Below, one piece after another: positions 49,445 through 57,883 of a stretch of DNA of 64,000 nucleotides; positions within the stretch are counted from its first letter, which is position 1; each line of letters starts with the position of its first letter. The DNA is from Azohydromonas aeria. GTDB taxonomy: Bacteria; Pseudomonadota; Gammaproteobacteria; Burkholderiales; Burkholderiaceae_C. The stretch covers positions 43,291 to 107,290 of the forward strand of contig NZ_VIDQ01000016.1 of the NCBI RefSeq assembly GCF_009760915.1, read 5' to 3'. Below the pieces are notes generated by a model that did no database searches, was not told where the DNA came from, and saw only the letters and a list, made by a program, of their open reading frames with translations. The translations under genes and the position numbers were made by a program.

Positions 49445-50149
49445 ATGGACTACGCCCGACCCGAACGCGCCGAGGCCCTGGCCGCGCAGTACGCCGCCGG
49501 CACCCTGCGCGGCCCGGCGCGCCGCCGCTTCGAGAGCCTGCTCGCCGGCCACCCGGCGCTGCGCGCTGCCGTGCGCGCCTGGGAGCGCCGGCTCATGCCG
49601 CTGAGCGTGGCGCTGCCGCCCGAAGAGCCGCCGCCGCACGTGTGGGACGGCATCGAGCGGCGGCTGTGGCCGCGCGAGGCCGCGCCGGCGCCGCTGCCCT
49701 GGTGGCAGCGCCTGGGCCTGTGGCGCGGCGTCTCAGCACTCGCCGGCGCGGCCGCGCTGGCGCTGGCGGTGCTGGTGGTGCGCCCGCAGGCGAGCCCGCC
49801 GCCGGTGATCGTGGTGCTGCAGGGCGCCGCGGGCACGCAAGCCGGCAGCCCGGCCTTCGTGGCCAGCTTCGCCGGCGACGGCCGCTCCCTCGTGACGCGC
49901 CCGCTGCTGCCGGTGAGCGTGGCGCAGGACCGCACGCTGGAGCTGTGGGCGCTGCCGCCGCAGGGCGCGCCGCGCTCGCTGGGACTGATCTCGCCCGAAG
50001 GCGTCACGGTGCTGCCGCGCGAGCGGCTGCCCGCGGCCGTGCTGGGCCCGGGCACCGCAGCCCTGGCGGTGAGCCTGGAGCCCACCGGCGGCTCGCCCAC
50101 CGGCGCGCCCACCGGCCCCGTGCTCTACAGCGGCCGGCTGCAGCTGTAG
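49445..50149 (+). CDS. RskA-type anti-sigma factor
   Basis: A 234-aa membrane protein with a cytoplasmic N-terminal anti-sigma domain (ALAAQYAAGTLRGPARRRFESLLAGHPALRAAVRAWERRLMPL), one membrane segment (about residues 98-113) and a periplasmic RskA domain (DRTLELWALPPQGAPRSLGLISPEGV). It should sequester the sigma factor encoded directly upstream and release it on signal-induced proteolysis. A perfect palindromic terminator follows. Confidence 0.9.
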   Translation: MDYARPERAEALAAQYAAGTLRGPARRRFESLLAGHPALRAAVRAWERRLMPLSVALPPEEPPPHVWDGIERRLWPREAAPAPLPWWQRLGLWRGVSALAGAAALALAVLVVRPQASPPPVIVVLQGAAGTQAGSPAFVASFAGDGRSLVTRPLLPVSVAQDRTLELWALPPQGAPRSLGLISPEGVTVLPRERLPAAVLGPGTAALAVSLEPTGGSPTGAPTGPVLYSGRLQL

Positions 50150-50176
50150 CGCCACGCGCGCCGGCCGGGCAGAAAC

Positions 50177-50204
50177 GACAAAGCCGCCCGCGGGCGGCTT
50201 TGTC
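50177..50204. terminator. Bidirectional terminator
   Basis: A perfect 14-bp palindrome (GACAAAGCCGCCCG and its complement) between the converging anti-sigma and zinc-finger genes. The A/T flanks inside the stem allow use on both strands. Confidence 0.75.
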
Positions 50205-50225
50205 ATGCGTGCGAGGGCAGGGCGC

Positions 50226-50438
50226 TCAGTGGTGCGCCGACACCTGCTCGCCGGCCTTGAGCCGGTAGTGCGTGCCGCAGTAAGGGCACCAGCCCTCGCC
50301 GGTGGTGGCCACGTCGATGAAGACGCGCGGGTGCGTGCTCCACAGCGGCATCTTCGGGTTCGGGCAGAACACCACGCCCGGGCCCTGCAGCTCGGAGGCG
50401 GAGACTTCGACGACGGACTTGGCTTCTTCGGTGCTCAC
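50226..50438 (-). CDS. Small zinc-finger protein (CHCC type)
   Basis: A 70-aa protein with Cys near residue 25 (VVFCPNPKMPLW), a His in STHPRVFIDV, and a C-terminal CPYCGTHY. This is the CHCC zinc-finger pattern also seen in a mitochondrial complex I subunit. It lies 19 bases after ilvE on the same strand, a placement common in beta-proteobacteria. Function unknown. Confidence 0.88.
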   Translation of the reverse strand: MSTEEAKSVVEVSASELQGPGVVFCPNPKMPLWSTHPRVFIDVATTGEGWCPYCGTHYRLKAGEQVSAHH

Positions 50439-50457
50439 TTCGTTTTCTCCCTGGGTC

Positions 50458-51381
50458 TCAGACCTTGGTCAGCCACTCGGCGTATTTGGCGTTGCGGCCG
50501 TTGACGATGTCGAAGAACGCCGCCTGGATCTTCTCGGTGATGGGCCCGCGGCTGCCGCGGCCGATCTCGATGCGGTCGAGCTCGCGGATCGGCGTGACTT
50601 CGGCCGCCGTGCCGGTGAAGAAGGCCTCGTCGGCGATGTAGACCTCGTCGCGCGTGATGCGCTTCTCCACCAGCTTCAGGCCCAGGTCCTGGCAGATGGC
50701 GAAGATGGTGTTGCGCGTGATGCCGTTGAGCGCGCCGGCGGACAGGTCGGGCGTGTAGACCACGCCGTTCTTGATCACGAAGATGTTCTCGCCCGCGCCC
50801 TCGCTGACGAAGCCCGAGGCGTCGAGCAGCAGCGCCTCGTCGTAGCCGTCGTCCGTGGCTTCCATGTTGGCCAGGATCGAGTTGCTGTAGTTGCTCACCG
50901 CCTTGGCCTGCGTCATCGTGATGTTGACGTGGTGGCGGGTGTAGCTGCTGGTCTTGACGCGGATGCCGCGCTTGAGGCCTTCCTCGCCCAGGTACGCGCC
51001 CCAGGGCCAGGCCGCGACCATGACGTGGATCTGGTTGCCCTTGGGGCTCACGCCCAGCTTCTCCGAGCCGATCCACACCAGCGGGCGCAGGTAGCAGCTC
51101 TCCAGGTTGTTGACGCGCACCACCTCGCGCTGCGCCGCCTCGACCTGCTCGACCGAGAACGGGATCTTCATGCGCAGGATCTTGGCGCTGTTGAACAGCC
51201 GCTCGGTGTGCTCGCGCAGCCGGAAGATCGCCGTGCCGTTGACCGTGTTGTAGGCGCGCACGCCCTCGAAAGCGCCGCAGCCGTAGTGCAGCGTGTGGGT
51301 CAGGACATGGATCTTGGCGTCACGCCAGTCGACGAGCTCGCCGTCCATCCAGATCTTGCCGTCGCGGTCGTGCATGGACAT
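50458..51381 (-). CDS. ilvE: Branched-chain amino-acid aminotransferase
   Basis: A 307-aa fold-type IV PLP aminotransferase (last step of Leu/Ile/Val synthesis). The phosphate- and PLP-binding features are HTLHYGCGAFEGVRAYN, KAVSNYSNSILANMEA (catalytic Lys), EGAGENIFVI and GTAAEVTPI. The start MSMHDRDGKIWMDGELV at 51381 has CGGAG upstream. The group II intron ends only about 30 bases upstream of the start, so the native promoter lies on the far side of the intron unless a new one has arisen. Confidence 0.95.
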   Translation of the reverse strand: MSMHDRDGKIWMDGELVDWRDAKIHVLTHTLHYGCGAFEGVRAYNTVNGTAIFRLREHTERLFNSAKILRMKIPFSVEQVEAAQREVVRVNNLESCYLRPLVWIGSEKLGVSPKGNQIHVMVAAWPWGAYLGEEGLKRGIRVKTSSYTRHHVNITMTQAKAVSNYSNSILANMEATDDGYDEALLLDASGFVSEGAGENIFVIKNGVVYTPDLSAGALNGITRNTIFAICQDLGLKLVEKRITRDEVYIADEAFFTGTAAEVTPIRELDRIEIGRGSRGPITEKIQAAFFDIVNGRNAKYAEWLTKV

Positions 51382-51453
51382 CGTGGACTCCGAAGGAATT
51401 TGCGTGTGGGGAGGCGGGTAGGGACAGGCCATTGCTGGCCCATCCCCCCCTAA

Positions 51454-51487
51454 GAACCGGACTTGCGACTTTCACCGCATCCGGCTC
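51454..51487 (-). ncRNA. Group II intron domain V
   Basis: A 34-nt hairpin on the minus strand: GAGCCGGATGCGGTG, GAAA-type loop, and the complementary half ending AAGTCCGGTTC. It includes the catalytic AGC-like triad position and the two-base bulge. This is the most conserved part of the ribozyme and looks intact. Confidence 0.92.
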
Positions 51488-51539
51488 AAGCACAACATCT
51501 GGTATCGGTTAAACCGGAAATTTTAGCCCGGCCGACACC

Positions 51540-53246
51540 CTAAGCCCCTTTCGGGGCCGGCTTCGCCACTGACAAACCTTCGGCGTGCACTTGTGCATGG
51601 CAGACCGGATGCAACAGCACCCGGTTGGACAACCGGTCCGACCCGCCCGCCACCCGAGGAATCAGGTGGTGGTCGTGCCAGCCGGTCTCCATCGTGATGG
51701 GCTCCTTGCACAGGACGCATCTCCCACGCTGGGACAGGAACAGCGAATAGCACTGCTTGCGATACCCCATGCGTTGCTTCATGCGGATCGCGCGCAGCTT
51801 CTCCTCGTCCTCTTCGCACTTCGGATCGAAGGGGTTGAAGTCTCCCTTGACCTTCACGTGCCGCACGATTTTCGTGTCGGCCAGCTTGTACAGACGCAGC
51901 CACACAGGCTCCCCGTCCACGAACTCCGTCCGCACCGCGAACTCGGTTCGTTTGGCTATGGTCGTCCAATACTTCTGGGCTACCCATCGCCGGGACTTGT
52001 TCGGATGCCTGCGCAAGCCCCATCGCATCAATCGCCACCACAGCAGCGAATCAACACGGCTGAAAGCCTCTTTCGCCACCACCGGATGGTGGTACTGCGC
52101 CCAACCCTTGAGGATTGGGTTCAGCAGCTTGATGAGTTCCGCCTGCTGCACCATGAGATGGCTCTGCACGACTTCCTTCAGCTTGCCGTAGAACGCTTTC
52201 ACGTTCTTGCGACTCGGCTTGATGAGCAGCTTCCCGGAGTATTTCCGGAAGTTCCAGCCCAGGAAGTCGAAGCCCTGGTCAATGTGCGTGACGCGAGTCT
52301 TGGCCGGCGACAGTCGCAGTCCTCTTTGTGAGAGGAAAGCTTCCACCCAAGGCCGGACTTCGGTTTCCAGCAAGTCTTTCGACTGGCCGGTAATCACGAA
52401 GTCGTCGGCGTACCGGACGACATTGACTTTCAGCTTTCTGGTTTTCGTCGGGCCGAACCGCGCCTTGATGTGCGCGATCAAGCCTGATTCCAACCCGTTC
52501 AGTGCCACGTTCGCCAAGGTTGGCGAAATGATGCCGCCTTGCGGCGTGCCCGCTTCGGTAGCCGTCAGTTGGCCTTTGTAGACCACCCCAGCCTTCAACC
52601 ACTTGTGGACGATGCGCCGGTCCATGTGGACGTGGCTCACCAGCCATTCGTGATTGATATGGTCAAAGCAGCCTTCAATGTCCGCCTCCAGAACCCACTC
52701 GGCCGAAACCTTTGCGGATAAGCAGACGAACAATTGCTTCATGGCATCAGCCGTGCAGCGGTTCCGACGAAAGCCGTAGCTGTTCGGATCGCTTTGCGAC
52801 TCCACGACCGGCTCCAGGCCCAGCAGGTGTAAAGCCTGCATCGCCCGGTCCTTCATGGTCGGAATGCCCAATGGACGCTCCTTGCCGTTGGCCTTGGGGA
52901 TGTAGACCCGCCGCAGCGGCTGCGGCCTGTACCCCCGTTGCTGCTTCAGTTCACTGACGGCCGACCACTTCGCGGTCGGCGTATCCCACAGCTTGCGATC
53001 GACGCCTGCCGTTCGTTTGCCCTGGTTCTCAGTCACCCGTCGCACCGCCAGTGCCCTGGCGGGAAACGAGCGGACCAGCGACCGTTGTAGGGCTTTCACC
53101 CTGCGCCAGTCACCGGCCTGCGTTGCCTTCGCAATCCGTATCTGCGTCGTTCTCACCTGCTGTTCCACCCGCTGCCAATCAATGGCATGCCAGGAGTCGG
53201 GCAGGCGTGAGGACGCAGAACCGTCATCGCTGACGATCTCTTCCAT
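51540..53246 (-). CDS. ltrA: Group II intron reverse transcriptase/maturase with HNH domain
   Basis: A 568-aa multifunctional intron-encoded protein. The RT domain (about residues 85-350) has GVDRKLWDTP, the palm motif EADIEGCFDHINHEWL, AGTPQGGIISPTLAN and the catalytic YADDFVITG at about 279-287. The maturase/X domain is at about 370-470. The C-terminal HNH endonuclease has CVLCKEPI, HDHHLIPRVAGGSDRLSNRVLLHPVCH. The ATG at 53246 follows GAGGAAAGC. No frameshift or stop is seen, so splicing, reverse transcription and target cleavage functions all look intact. Confidence 0.94.
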   Translation of the reverse strand: MEEIVSDDGSASSRLPDSWHAIDWQRVEQQVRTTQIRIAKATQAGDWRRVKALQRSLVRSFPARALAVRRVTENQGKRTAGVDRKLWDTPTAKWSAVSELKQQRGYRPQPLRRVYIPKANGKERPLGIPTMKDRAMQALHLLGLEPVVESQSDPNSYGFRRNRCTADAMKQLFVCLSAKVSAEWVLEADIEGCFDHINHEWLVSHVHMDRRIVHKWLKAGVVYKGQLTATEAGTPQGGIISPTLANVALNGLESGLIAHIKARFGPTKTRKLKVNVVRYADDFVITGQSKDLLETEVRPWVEAFLSQRGLRLSPAKTRVTHIDQGFDFLGWNFRKYSGKLLIKPSRKNVKAFYGKLKEVVQSHLMVQQAELIKLLNPILKGWAQYHHPVVAKEAFSRVDSLLWWRLMRWGLRRHPNKSRRWVAQKYWTTIAKRTEFAVRTEFVDGEPVWLRLYKLADTKIVRHVKVKGDFNPFDPKCEEDEEKLRAIRMKQRMGYRKQCYSLFLSQRGRCVLCKEPITMETGWHDHHLIPRVAGGSDRLSNRVLLHPVCHAQVHAEGLSVAKPAPKGA

Positions 53247-53878
53247 GCTTTCCTCATCGGGTTGGGCCCGTTGAGGACGCACCAGCCCCCGAAGGGATTG
53301 GGCGTCCCTTCGGGGCGTTGCAGAACTCAGACAACCGGCTTGCGACGGTTGCACCACGTGGAAGTCAGCTCGCTTTCACGACAGGGCATCAGCCCCTATC
53401 CCGGCCGTTACAGCCGGGCCTTCGCTTTTTCCACGATCCCATACCCCCTCACCCAACAGGTCGCCTTGCGGCTTCCCTGCCGGCATGCCGAAGCACGCCG
53501 GCGGGCAGTGGGGCTTACCACGTTCCTCGGACTACCGACCCCATTGCTGGAGCCTGTCTGGTTAGGGCCCGTCTTTCCCGGGGCTGCACAACGGCGACGT
53601 GCATCCACGTTCTACGGATGCAACTTGGCAGCTATGCCATTTTGGCTATGGCCTGTTAACAGGCGTAGGCCATGTAATCGTGACCCGGGTTCAACCGACG
53701 ATTCACTTGTGTTGCCCCTACAGAACTAGCCTGGCCCCTTCTTCGTCACCTGTTGACGAATCACACGCCGGCCCTCGCGGGTCAAACGTGCCGTTGGTAC
53801 GGGGGTACGTTGTCAGGTGGGCTTCACACAAGGCCGTTGCCAGCCTTGCATGCCACCGTAGGCTACTGTTGGTCGCAC

Positions 53879-54331
53879 AACAGGTCATAGCCACATCTCA
53901 CGACGGGTATGACGAGGTAATCCGAAGCTTCAGCGCTCTTCGGACTCAACGGAGCAAAAGCACCCCTCACGCCCGTTCCTCCGAAAAGGAAGGCGCGCAT
54001 GTGAGCCGGCCACTTTTGATGGTGACTCACCTGTAAAGAACAGCAAGAGAGGTACTCAAGGCTTGCGCCTCTTGTTCTCCTGCTTATATAGCCCCACTCT
54101 CGTAGAAGCTATGGTGCATCTCGGGTATTTCTACCCTTGGCCTTCTCACTAAAAGTAAAAAAGGCACTCCGTTAAGGCTTGCTTTTGGGTCTACTTTTTA
54201 AGGGTAAACCCCTCGTCTGCCAGCTACGAGGAAGAGCGACATAAGACGTGTCGCACAAAACGCACGATTCTACGAGGGCGCCTTTGCCGCGCCGGCCGCG
54301 CGGCGCGGAAGCAGCGGCGGGCGTGTCGGTA
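53879..54331. other. AT-richer region of probable mobile-DNA debris (5' exon side of the intron)
   Basis: No convincing gene. The intron's IBS1 (CCTGTT on the minus strand) is its last six bases. Around 54001-54030 the plus strand reads GTGAGCCGGCCACTTTTGAT and GGTGACTCACC, which recall terminal sequences of IS21-like elements, as a weak impression only. CTCGTAGAA at 54098 and TTCTACGAG at 54268 form 9-bp inverted ends of a ~180-bp AT-rich block. CTACGAGG recurs at 54224 and 54270. The region looks like remnants of insertions. Confidence 0.4.
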
Positions 54332-54775
54332 CTAAGCCACGCCGCGCGCGGCATCCGGCGCCGCGCCGTCACCCGCATCGCCCGCGTCCCCGCCCTCGCG
54401 CAGCAGCTTCCAGCGCCGGCAGCGCCCGCCCTGCATCTCCACCTCCACGCTGGCGCCGCCGTCGTCGCGCCAGCGCCAGCGCTCGGCGCCGCCTTCGCCC
54501 GCGTCCTCCAGGCGCTGGCCCAGGCTGCGCGTGAGCGTGACGATGTCGAGCATGCGCATGCCCGGCTTGAGCCGGGCGTTGAGCATCACCGCGCTGGCCA
54601 CGTGGCCCACCGGCGACTGCCCGGCGTTGCGCATCACGCGCAGCGCCCGGTTGAACTGCAGCACCAGCCAGAACGCCACCACGGTGCCGCCCAGCAGCGC
54701 GCCGCGCCAGCCGTACTGCGCATAGCCCAGCGCCAGCACGCCCAGCGCCAGCGCCCATCCGATCCACGGGTTCAT
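54332..54775 (-). CDS. Small membrane protein of unknown function
   Basis: A 147-aa protein with two N-terminal hydrophobic segments (residues 4-20 and 24-41) followed by a cytoplasmic domain (VASAVMLNARLKPGMRMLDIVTLTRSLGQRLED) and an acidic, Gly/Ala-rich tail. It starts at 54775, 27 bases after radA ends on the same strand, so it is probably in the radA transcript. I do not recognise the family. Confidence 0.72.
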   Translation of the reverse strand: MNPWIGWALALGVLALGYAQYGWRGALLGGTVVAFWLVLQFNRALRVMRNAGQSPVGHVASAVMLNARLKPGMRMLDIVTLTRSLGQRLEDAGEGGAERWRWRDDGGASVEVEMQGGRCRRWKLLREGGDAGDAGDGAAPDAARGVA

Positions 54776-54802
54776 CTCGTCTTGCCTCGTCGTTGTCGTT
54801 GT

Positions 54803-56173
54803 TCAGTCCAGCCCGCGCAGCACCTGGATCGACTCCTCGATGCGCTCCACCGGGTGGATGGTCAGCCCCTCAATGGGCTTCCTGGGCAGGTTGGCGCGCG
54901 GCACCACCGCCACGCTGAAGCCGAGTTTCGCCGCTTCCTTGAGCCGCTCCTGGCCGCGCGGCGCCGGGCGCACCTCGCCGGCCAGGCCGACCTCGCCGAA
55001 GGCGATGAAGCCGCGCGGCAGCGGCTTGCCGCGCAGGCTGGAGTGGATCGCCAGCAGCACCGCCAGGTCGGCCGCGGGCTCGCTGATGCGCACGCCGCCC
55101 ACGGCGTTGACGAACACGTCCTGGTCCATGCACGACACGCCCGCGTGCCGGTGCAGCACCGCCAGCAGCATCGCCAGCCGGTCGCGGTCCAGGCCCACCG
55201 ACAGCCGCCGCGGGCTCGGTCCGCCCTGGTCCACCAGCGCCTGCACCTCCACCAGCAGCGGGCGTGTGCCTTCGAGCGTCACCAGCACGCACGAGCCCGG
55301 CACCGGCTCGCCGTGCGTGCTCAGGAAGATGGCACTGGGATTGGCCACGCCCTTGAGGCCCTTTTCCGTCATGGCGAACACGCCGATCTCGTTGACCGCG
55401 CCGAAGCGGTTCTTGATGGCGCGCACCAGGCGGAAGCTCGAATGCGTGTCGCCCTCGAAGTACAGCACCGTGTCCACCATGTGCTCAAGCACGCGCGGAC
55501 CGGCCAGCGCCCCTTCCTTGGTGACGTGGCCGACCAGCACGATGCTGGTGCCGCCGCCCTTGGCCGCGCGCGTGAGGTGCGCGGCGCACTCGCGCACCTG
55601 CGCCACCGACCCCGGCGCGGAAGTGAGCTGCTCGGAGTAGAGCGTCTGGATCGAGTCGATGACGCAGAACGCCGGGCGCTCGGCCTCGATGGTGGCCAGG
55701 ATCTTCTCCAGGTTGATCTCGGCGATCACGCGCACGCGCGCCCCCTCCAGGCCCAGCCGGCGCGCGCGCAGCGCCACCTGCGCGCCGGACTCCTCGCCGG
55801 TGACGTAGAGCACGGGCATCTGCTGCGACAGGGCGTCGAGGGCCTGCAGCAGCAGCGTGGACTTGCCGATGCCCGGGTCGCCGCCGATGAGCACCACGCC
55901 GCCGGCGACGATGCCCCCGCCCAGCACCCGGTCGAGCTCGTCGATGCCCGTGGGCGTGCGCGCCACGTCGGCGGCCTCGATCTCGCTGAGCGTGGCCACG
56001 GGCTGGCTCTTGGCCAGGGCCTGGAAGCGGTTCTTCGACGCGCCGGCGCCGCCGCCCTCGGCCGGCCCCTCCACCAGCGTGTTCCAGGCGCCGCAGGCCG
56101 GGCAGCGGCCCAGCCACTTGGCGCTGGTGCCGCCGCATTCGGTGCAGGTGTAGATGGTCTTGTCTCTTGCCAT
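54803..56173 (-). CDS. radA: DNA repair protein RadA
   Basis: A 456-aa RadA (Sms), a hexameric RecA-like helicase that extends recombination D-loops. An N-terminal four-Cys zinc finger (CTECGG, CPACGAW) is followed by Walker A GGDPGIGKST, the RadA-specific KNRFGAVNE motif and a C-terminal Lon-like domain (FIAFGEVGLAGEVRP). The ATG at 56173 (MARDKTIYTC) is the natural start. A longer frame upstream is non-coding. Confidence 0.96.
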   Translation of the reverse strand: MARDKTIYTCTECGGTSAKWLGRCPACGAWNTLVEGPAEGGGAGASKNRFQALAKSQPVATLSEIEAADVARTPTGIDELDRVLGGGIVAGGVVLIGGDPGIGKSTLLLQALDALSQQMPVLYVTGEESGAQVALRARRLGLEGARVRVIAEINLEKILATIEAERPAFCVIDSIQTLYSEQLTSAPGSVAQVRECAAHLTRAAKGGGTSIVLVGHVTKEGALAGPRVLEHMVDTVLYFEGDTHSSFRLVRAIKNRFGAVNEIGVFAMTEKGLKGVANPSAIFLSTHGEPVPGSCVLVTLEGTRPLLVEVQALVDQGGPSPRRLSVGLDRDRLAMLLAVLHRHAGVSCMDQDVFVNAVGGVRISEPAADLAVLLAIHSSLRGKPLPRGFIAFGEVGLAGEVRPAPRGQERLKEAAKLGFSVAVVPRANLPRKPIEGLTIHPVERIEESIQVLRGLD

Positions 56174-56315
56174 GGCCCCGATTGTCCGGGGCCGGCCATG
56201 CCCGCGCCCGGGCGCGGCCAAGGCCTGCACGCATGCATCCTTCGGGCCGTCACGGCTGGCCGCCGGCCGGGCCTGCCGGCACACTGCTCCCCTCTGTACG
56301 GGAGGAGGCATTGAC

Positions 56316-57506
56316 ATGCGCATGAAGCAGTGGATTCGCAACACGCTCGCGGCGGCCGTGACGGCCGCGCTGCTGGCCGGCTGCGGCGGCGGCGGTGGCG
56401 GCGACAACGACGACGACAGCGGCCCCGTGCCGAGCTACGCGCGGCTGGTGTCCTTCGGCGACAGCCTCAGCGACGTGGGCACCTACCGCACCGCGGGCTT
56501 GGCGGCGCAGGGCGGCGGGCAGTTCACCATCAACGACTTCAATCCCGCCACGCGGCCCAAGGCCGGCACCAACTGGACCGAGCAGCTGGCCTACGAGCTG
56601 GCGCTGCCGGCGCCGTGCGCGGCGCGTACCGGCTTGAATGCGTCCGGCTCCCTGGCCGGGCTCGCGCAGGCGCAGGCGGACCACGCCGGCTGCTTCAACT
56701 ATGCCCAGGGCGGCGCCCGCGTCACGGAGGCCATAGGGCCGGGCAACGCGGCGCTGTTGCTGATGACGCCGCCCAACCTCGACGGCGAGCTTGGCGCACT
56801 GACCCAGCCGGTGAAGGATCAGATCGCGCACCACCTGGCCGTGTCCGGCGGCAGCTTCGCCGCCACCGATCTCGTGACCGTGCTGGCCGGCGGCAACGAC
56901 GTCTTCATGCAGGTCGCCGCGCTGCGCGCCAAGGTGGCCGCCGGTGCCGACCCCACCGTGGCCGCGCAGGAGGCCGGCGCGGCGCTGCAGCAGGCCGGGG
57001 GCGAACTCGCGGCACTGGTGCTGGGCCAGATGGTGGGCAAGGGCGCGCAGCGCGTGGTGGTGGCGCTGCTGCCCGACGTCGGCGCGTCGGCGCGGGCCAA
57101 GGCGCTGCCGCCGCAGCAGCGCGAGCTGCTGTCGCGGCTGTCCCTGGCCTTCAACGCGCCGCTGGTGGCGGCCCTCTCCGGCAACCCGCGCGTGCTGGTG
57201 GTGGACGCCTACACCGCCAGCGAGCTGCAGGCGCTCGACCCGGCGCGCTACGGGCTGACCAACGTCTCGCAGTCGGCGTGCCTGGTGGACACGGCGCTGT
57301 TCTGCTCGGCCGCCACGCTGCGCCCGGGCGTGGACGTCTCGCGCTACTGGTTCGCCGACGACATCCACCTCACGCCCTACGGCTACCAGCTGCTGGCGCG
57401 CACGGCGACGGACACGATGACCAAGGCCGGCTGGCTCGCGCCCTACGGGCAGCGCCCGTGCAACGGCACCACCGGGTTCAGCTGCGCGCTGGCGCCGCTG
57501 CCCTGA
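56316..57506 (+). CDS. GDSL/SGNH-family lipase-esterase, lipoprotein
   Basis: A 396-aa exported protein with a lipobox (ALLAGC, Cys about residue 23) and a Gly/Asp-rich spacer. Then comes the SGNH hydrolase domain: block I LVSFGDSLSDVGTYRT (nucleophile Ser), the Gly and Asn blocks NYAQGGARV and LAGGNDVF, and block V WFADDIHLTPYGYQL (Asp/His). The ATG at 56316 has GGAGGAGGC upstream. It should be an outer-membrane or periplasmic esterase. It lies between radA and arfB with no obvious functional link. Confidence 0.9.
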   Translation: MRMKQWIRNTLAAAVTAALLAGCGGGGGGDNDDDSGPVPSYARLVSFGDSLSDVGTYRTAGLAAQGGGQFTINDFNPATRPKAGTNWTEQLAYELALPAPCAARTGLNASGSLAGLAQAQADHAGCFNYAQGGARVTEAIGPGNAALLLMTPPNLDGELGALTQPVKDQIAHHLAVSGGSFAATDLVTVLAGGNDVFMQVAALRAKVAAGADPTVAAQEAGAALQQAGGELAALVLGQMVGKGAQRVVVALLPDVGASARAKALPPQQRELLSRLSLAFNAPLVAALSGNPRVLVVDAYTASELQALDPARYGLTNVSQSACLVDTALFCSAATLRPGVDVSRYWFADDIHLTPYGYQLLARTATDTMTKAGWLAPYGQRPCNGTTGFSCALAPLP

Positions 57507-57537
57507 TCGATGCAGGCCGGGCGGCCCTGGAGGCTCT

Positions 57538-57863
57538 TCAAGCGTCCACCCGCCCGCGCAGCGCCTTGATCGCGCCGTGGCGCGCCTTGCCCTCCACGCG
57601 CCGGCGCTGCGAGGCGCGCGTGGGCTTCGTCGGGCGGCGCGCCTTGGGCGCCTGGGCCACGCTGTCCACCAGCGCCTGCAGCCGGGTGAGGGCGTCGGCG
57701 CGGTTCATCTCCTGGCTGCGGTGCTCCTGCGCCTTGATCACCACCACGCCCTCGCGCGTGATGCGCGCGTCGCCCAGCGCCAGCAGCCGCTCCTTGACGT
57801 CCTCGGGCAGCGAGCCGGCGTGGATGTCGTAGCGCAGGTGGATGGCGGTGGAGACCTTGTTGA
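57538..57863 (-). pseudogene. arfB: Host arfB, 3' part only (split by element insertion)
   Basis: The minus strand encodes ArfB (YaeJ) from the conserved NKVS of the GGQ region onward: NKVSTAIHLRYDIHAG, REGVVVIKAQEHRSQEMNRADAL, KARRPTKPTRASQRRR and a basic tail. About 35 N-terminal residues, including the catalytic GGQ, are missing. Upstream of codon NKVS the frame runs into the recombinase region without homology. ArfB hydrolyses peptidyl-tRNA on ribosomes stalled without a stop codon, and this fragment cannot. The missing 5' part should lie at the far end of the island, outside the window. Confidence 0.88.
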
Positions 57864-57868
57864 AGGTC
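57853..57868. promoter_or_regulatory. Probable attachment-site junction within arfB
   Basis: GACCTT-GTTG-AAGGTC is a 6-bp dyad around four bases. The left half (with the GTTG core) is arfB coding sequence for Asn-Lys-Val. The right half is where arfB homology stops and element DNA begins. Its position 16 bases before the serine recombinase gene suits a recombinase att site. Confidence 0.65.
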
Positions 57869-57883
57869 TTGCACAATACACCT

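Larger units (their letters stand above)
51413..53878 (-). mobile_element. Group II intron with RT-HNH maturase
   Basis: The 5' end is placed at 53878, where the minus strand reads GTGCGACC (consensus GUGYG). The 5' exon ends CCTGTT (IBS1). Inside domain I an AACAGG loop (plus 53749-53754), closed by a TTCGTC/GACGAA stem, is its exact complement (EBS1). A canonical 34-base domain V is at 51454-51487, followed by domain VI with a bulged A at 51419. By analogy with related introns the 3' end falls six bases after that A, near 51413, although the last bases read CC where AY is expected. The element lies in ilvE orientation and could be spliced from the transcript. Confidence 0.88.

Noticed and set aside
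54021..54030. GTGAGTCACC on the minus strand as 5' end of the group II intron
   Set aside because: It does not match GUGYG as well as GTGCGACC at 53878, and only the latter is preceded by an IBS1 that is complementary to the EBS1 loop.
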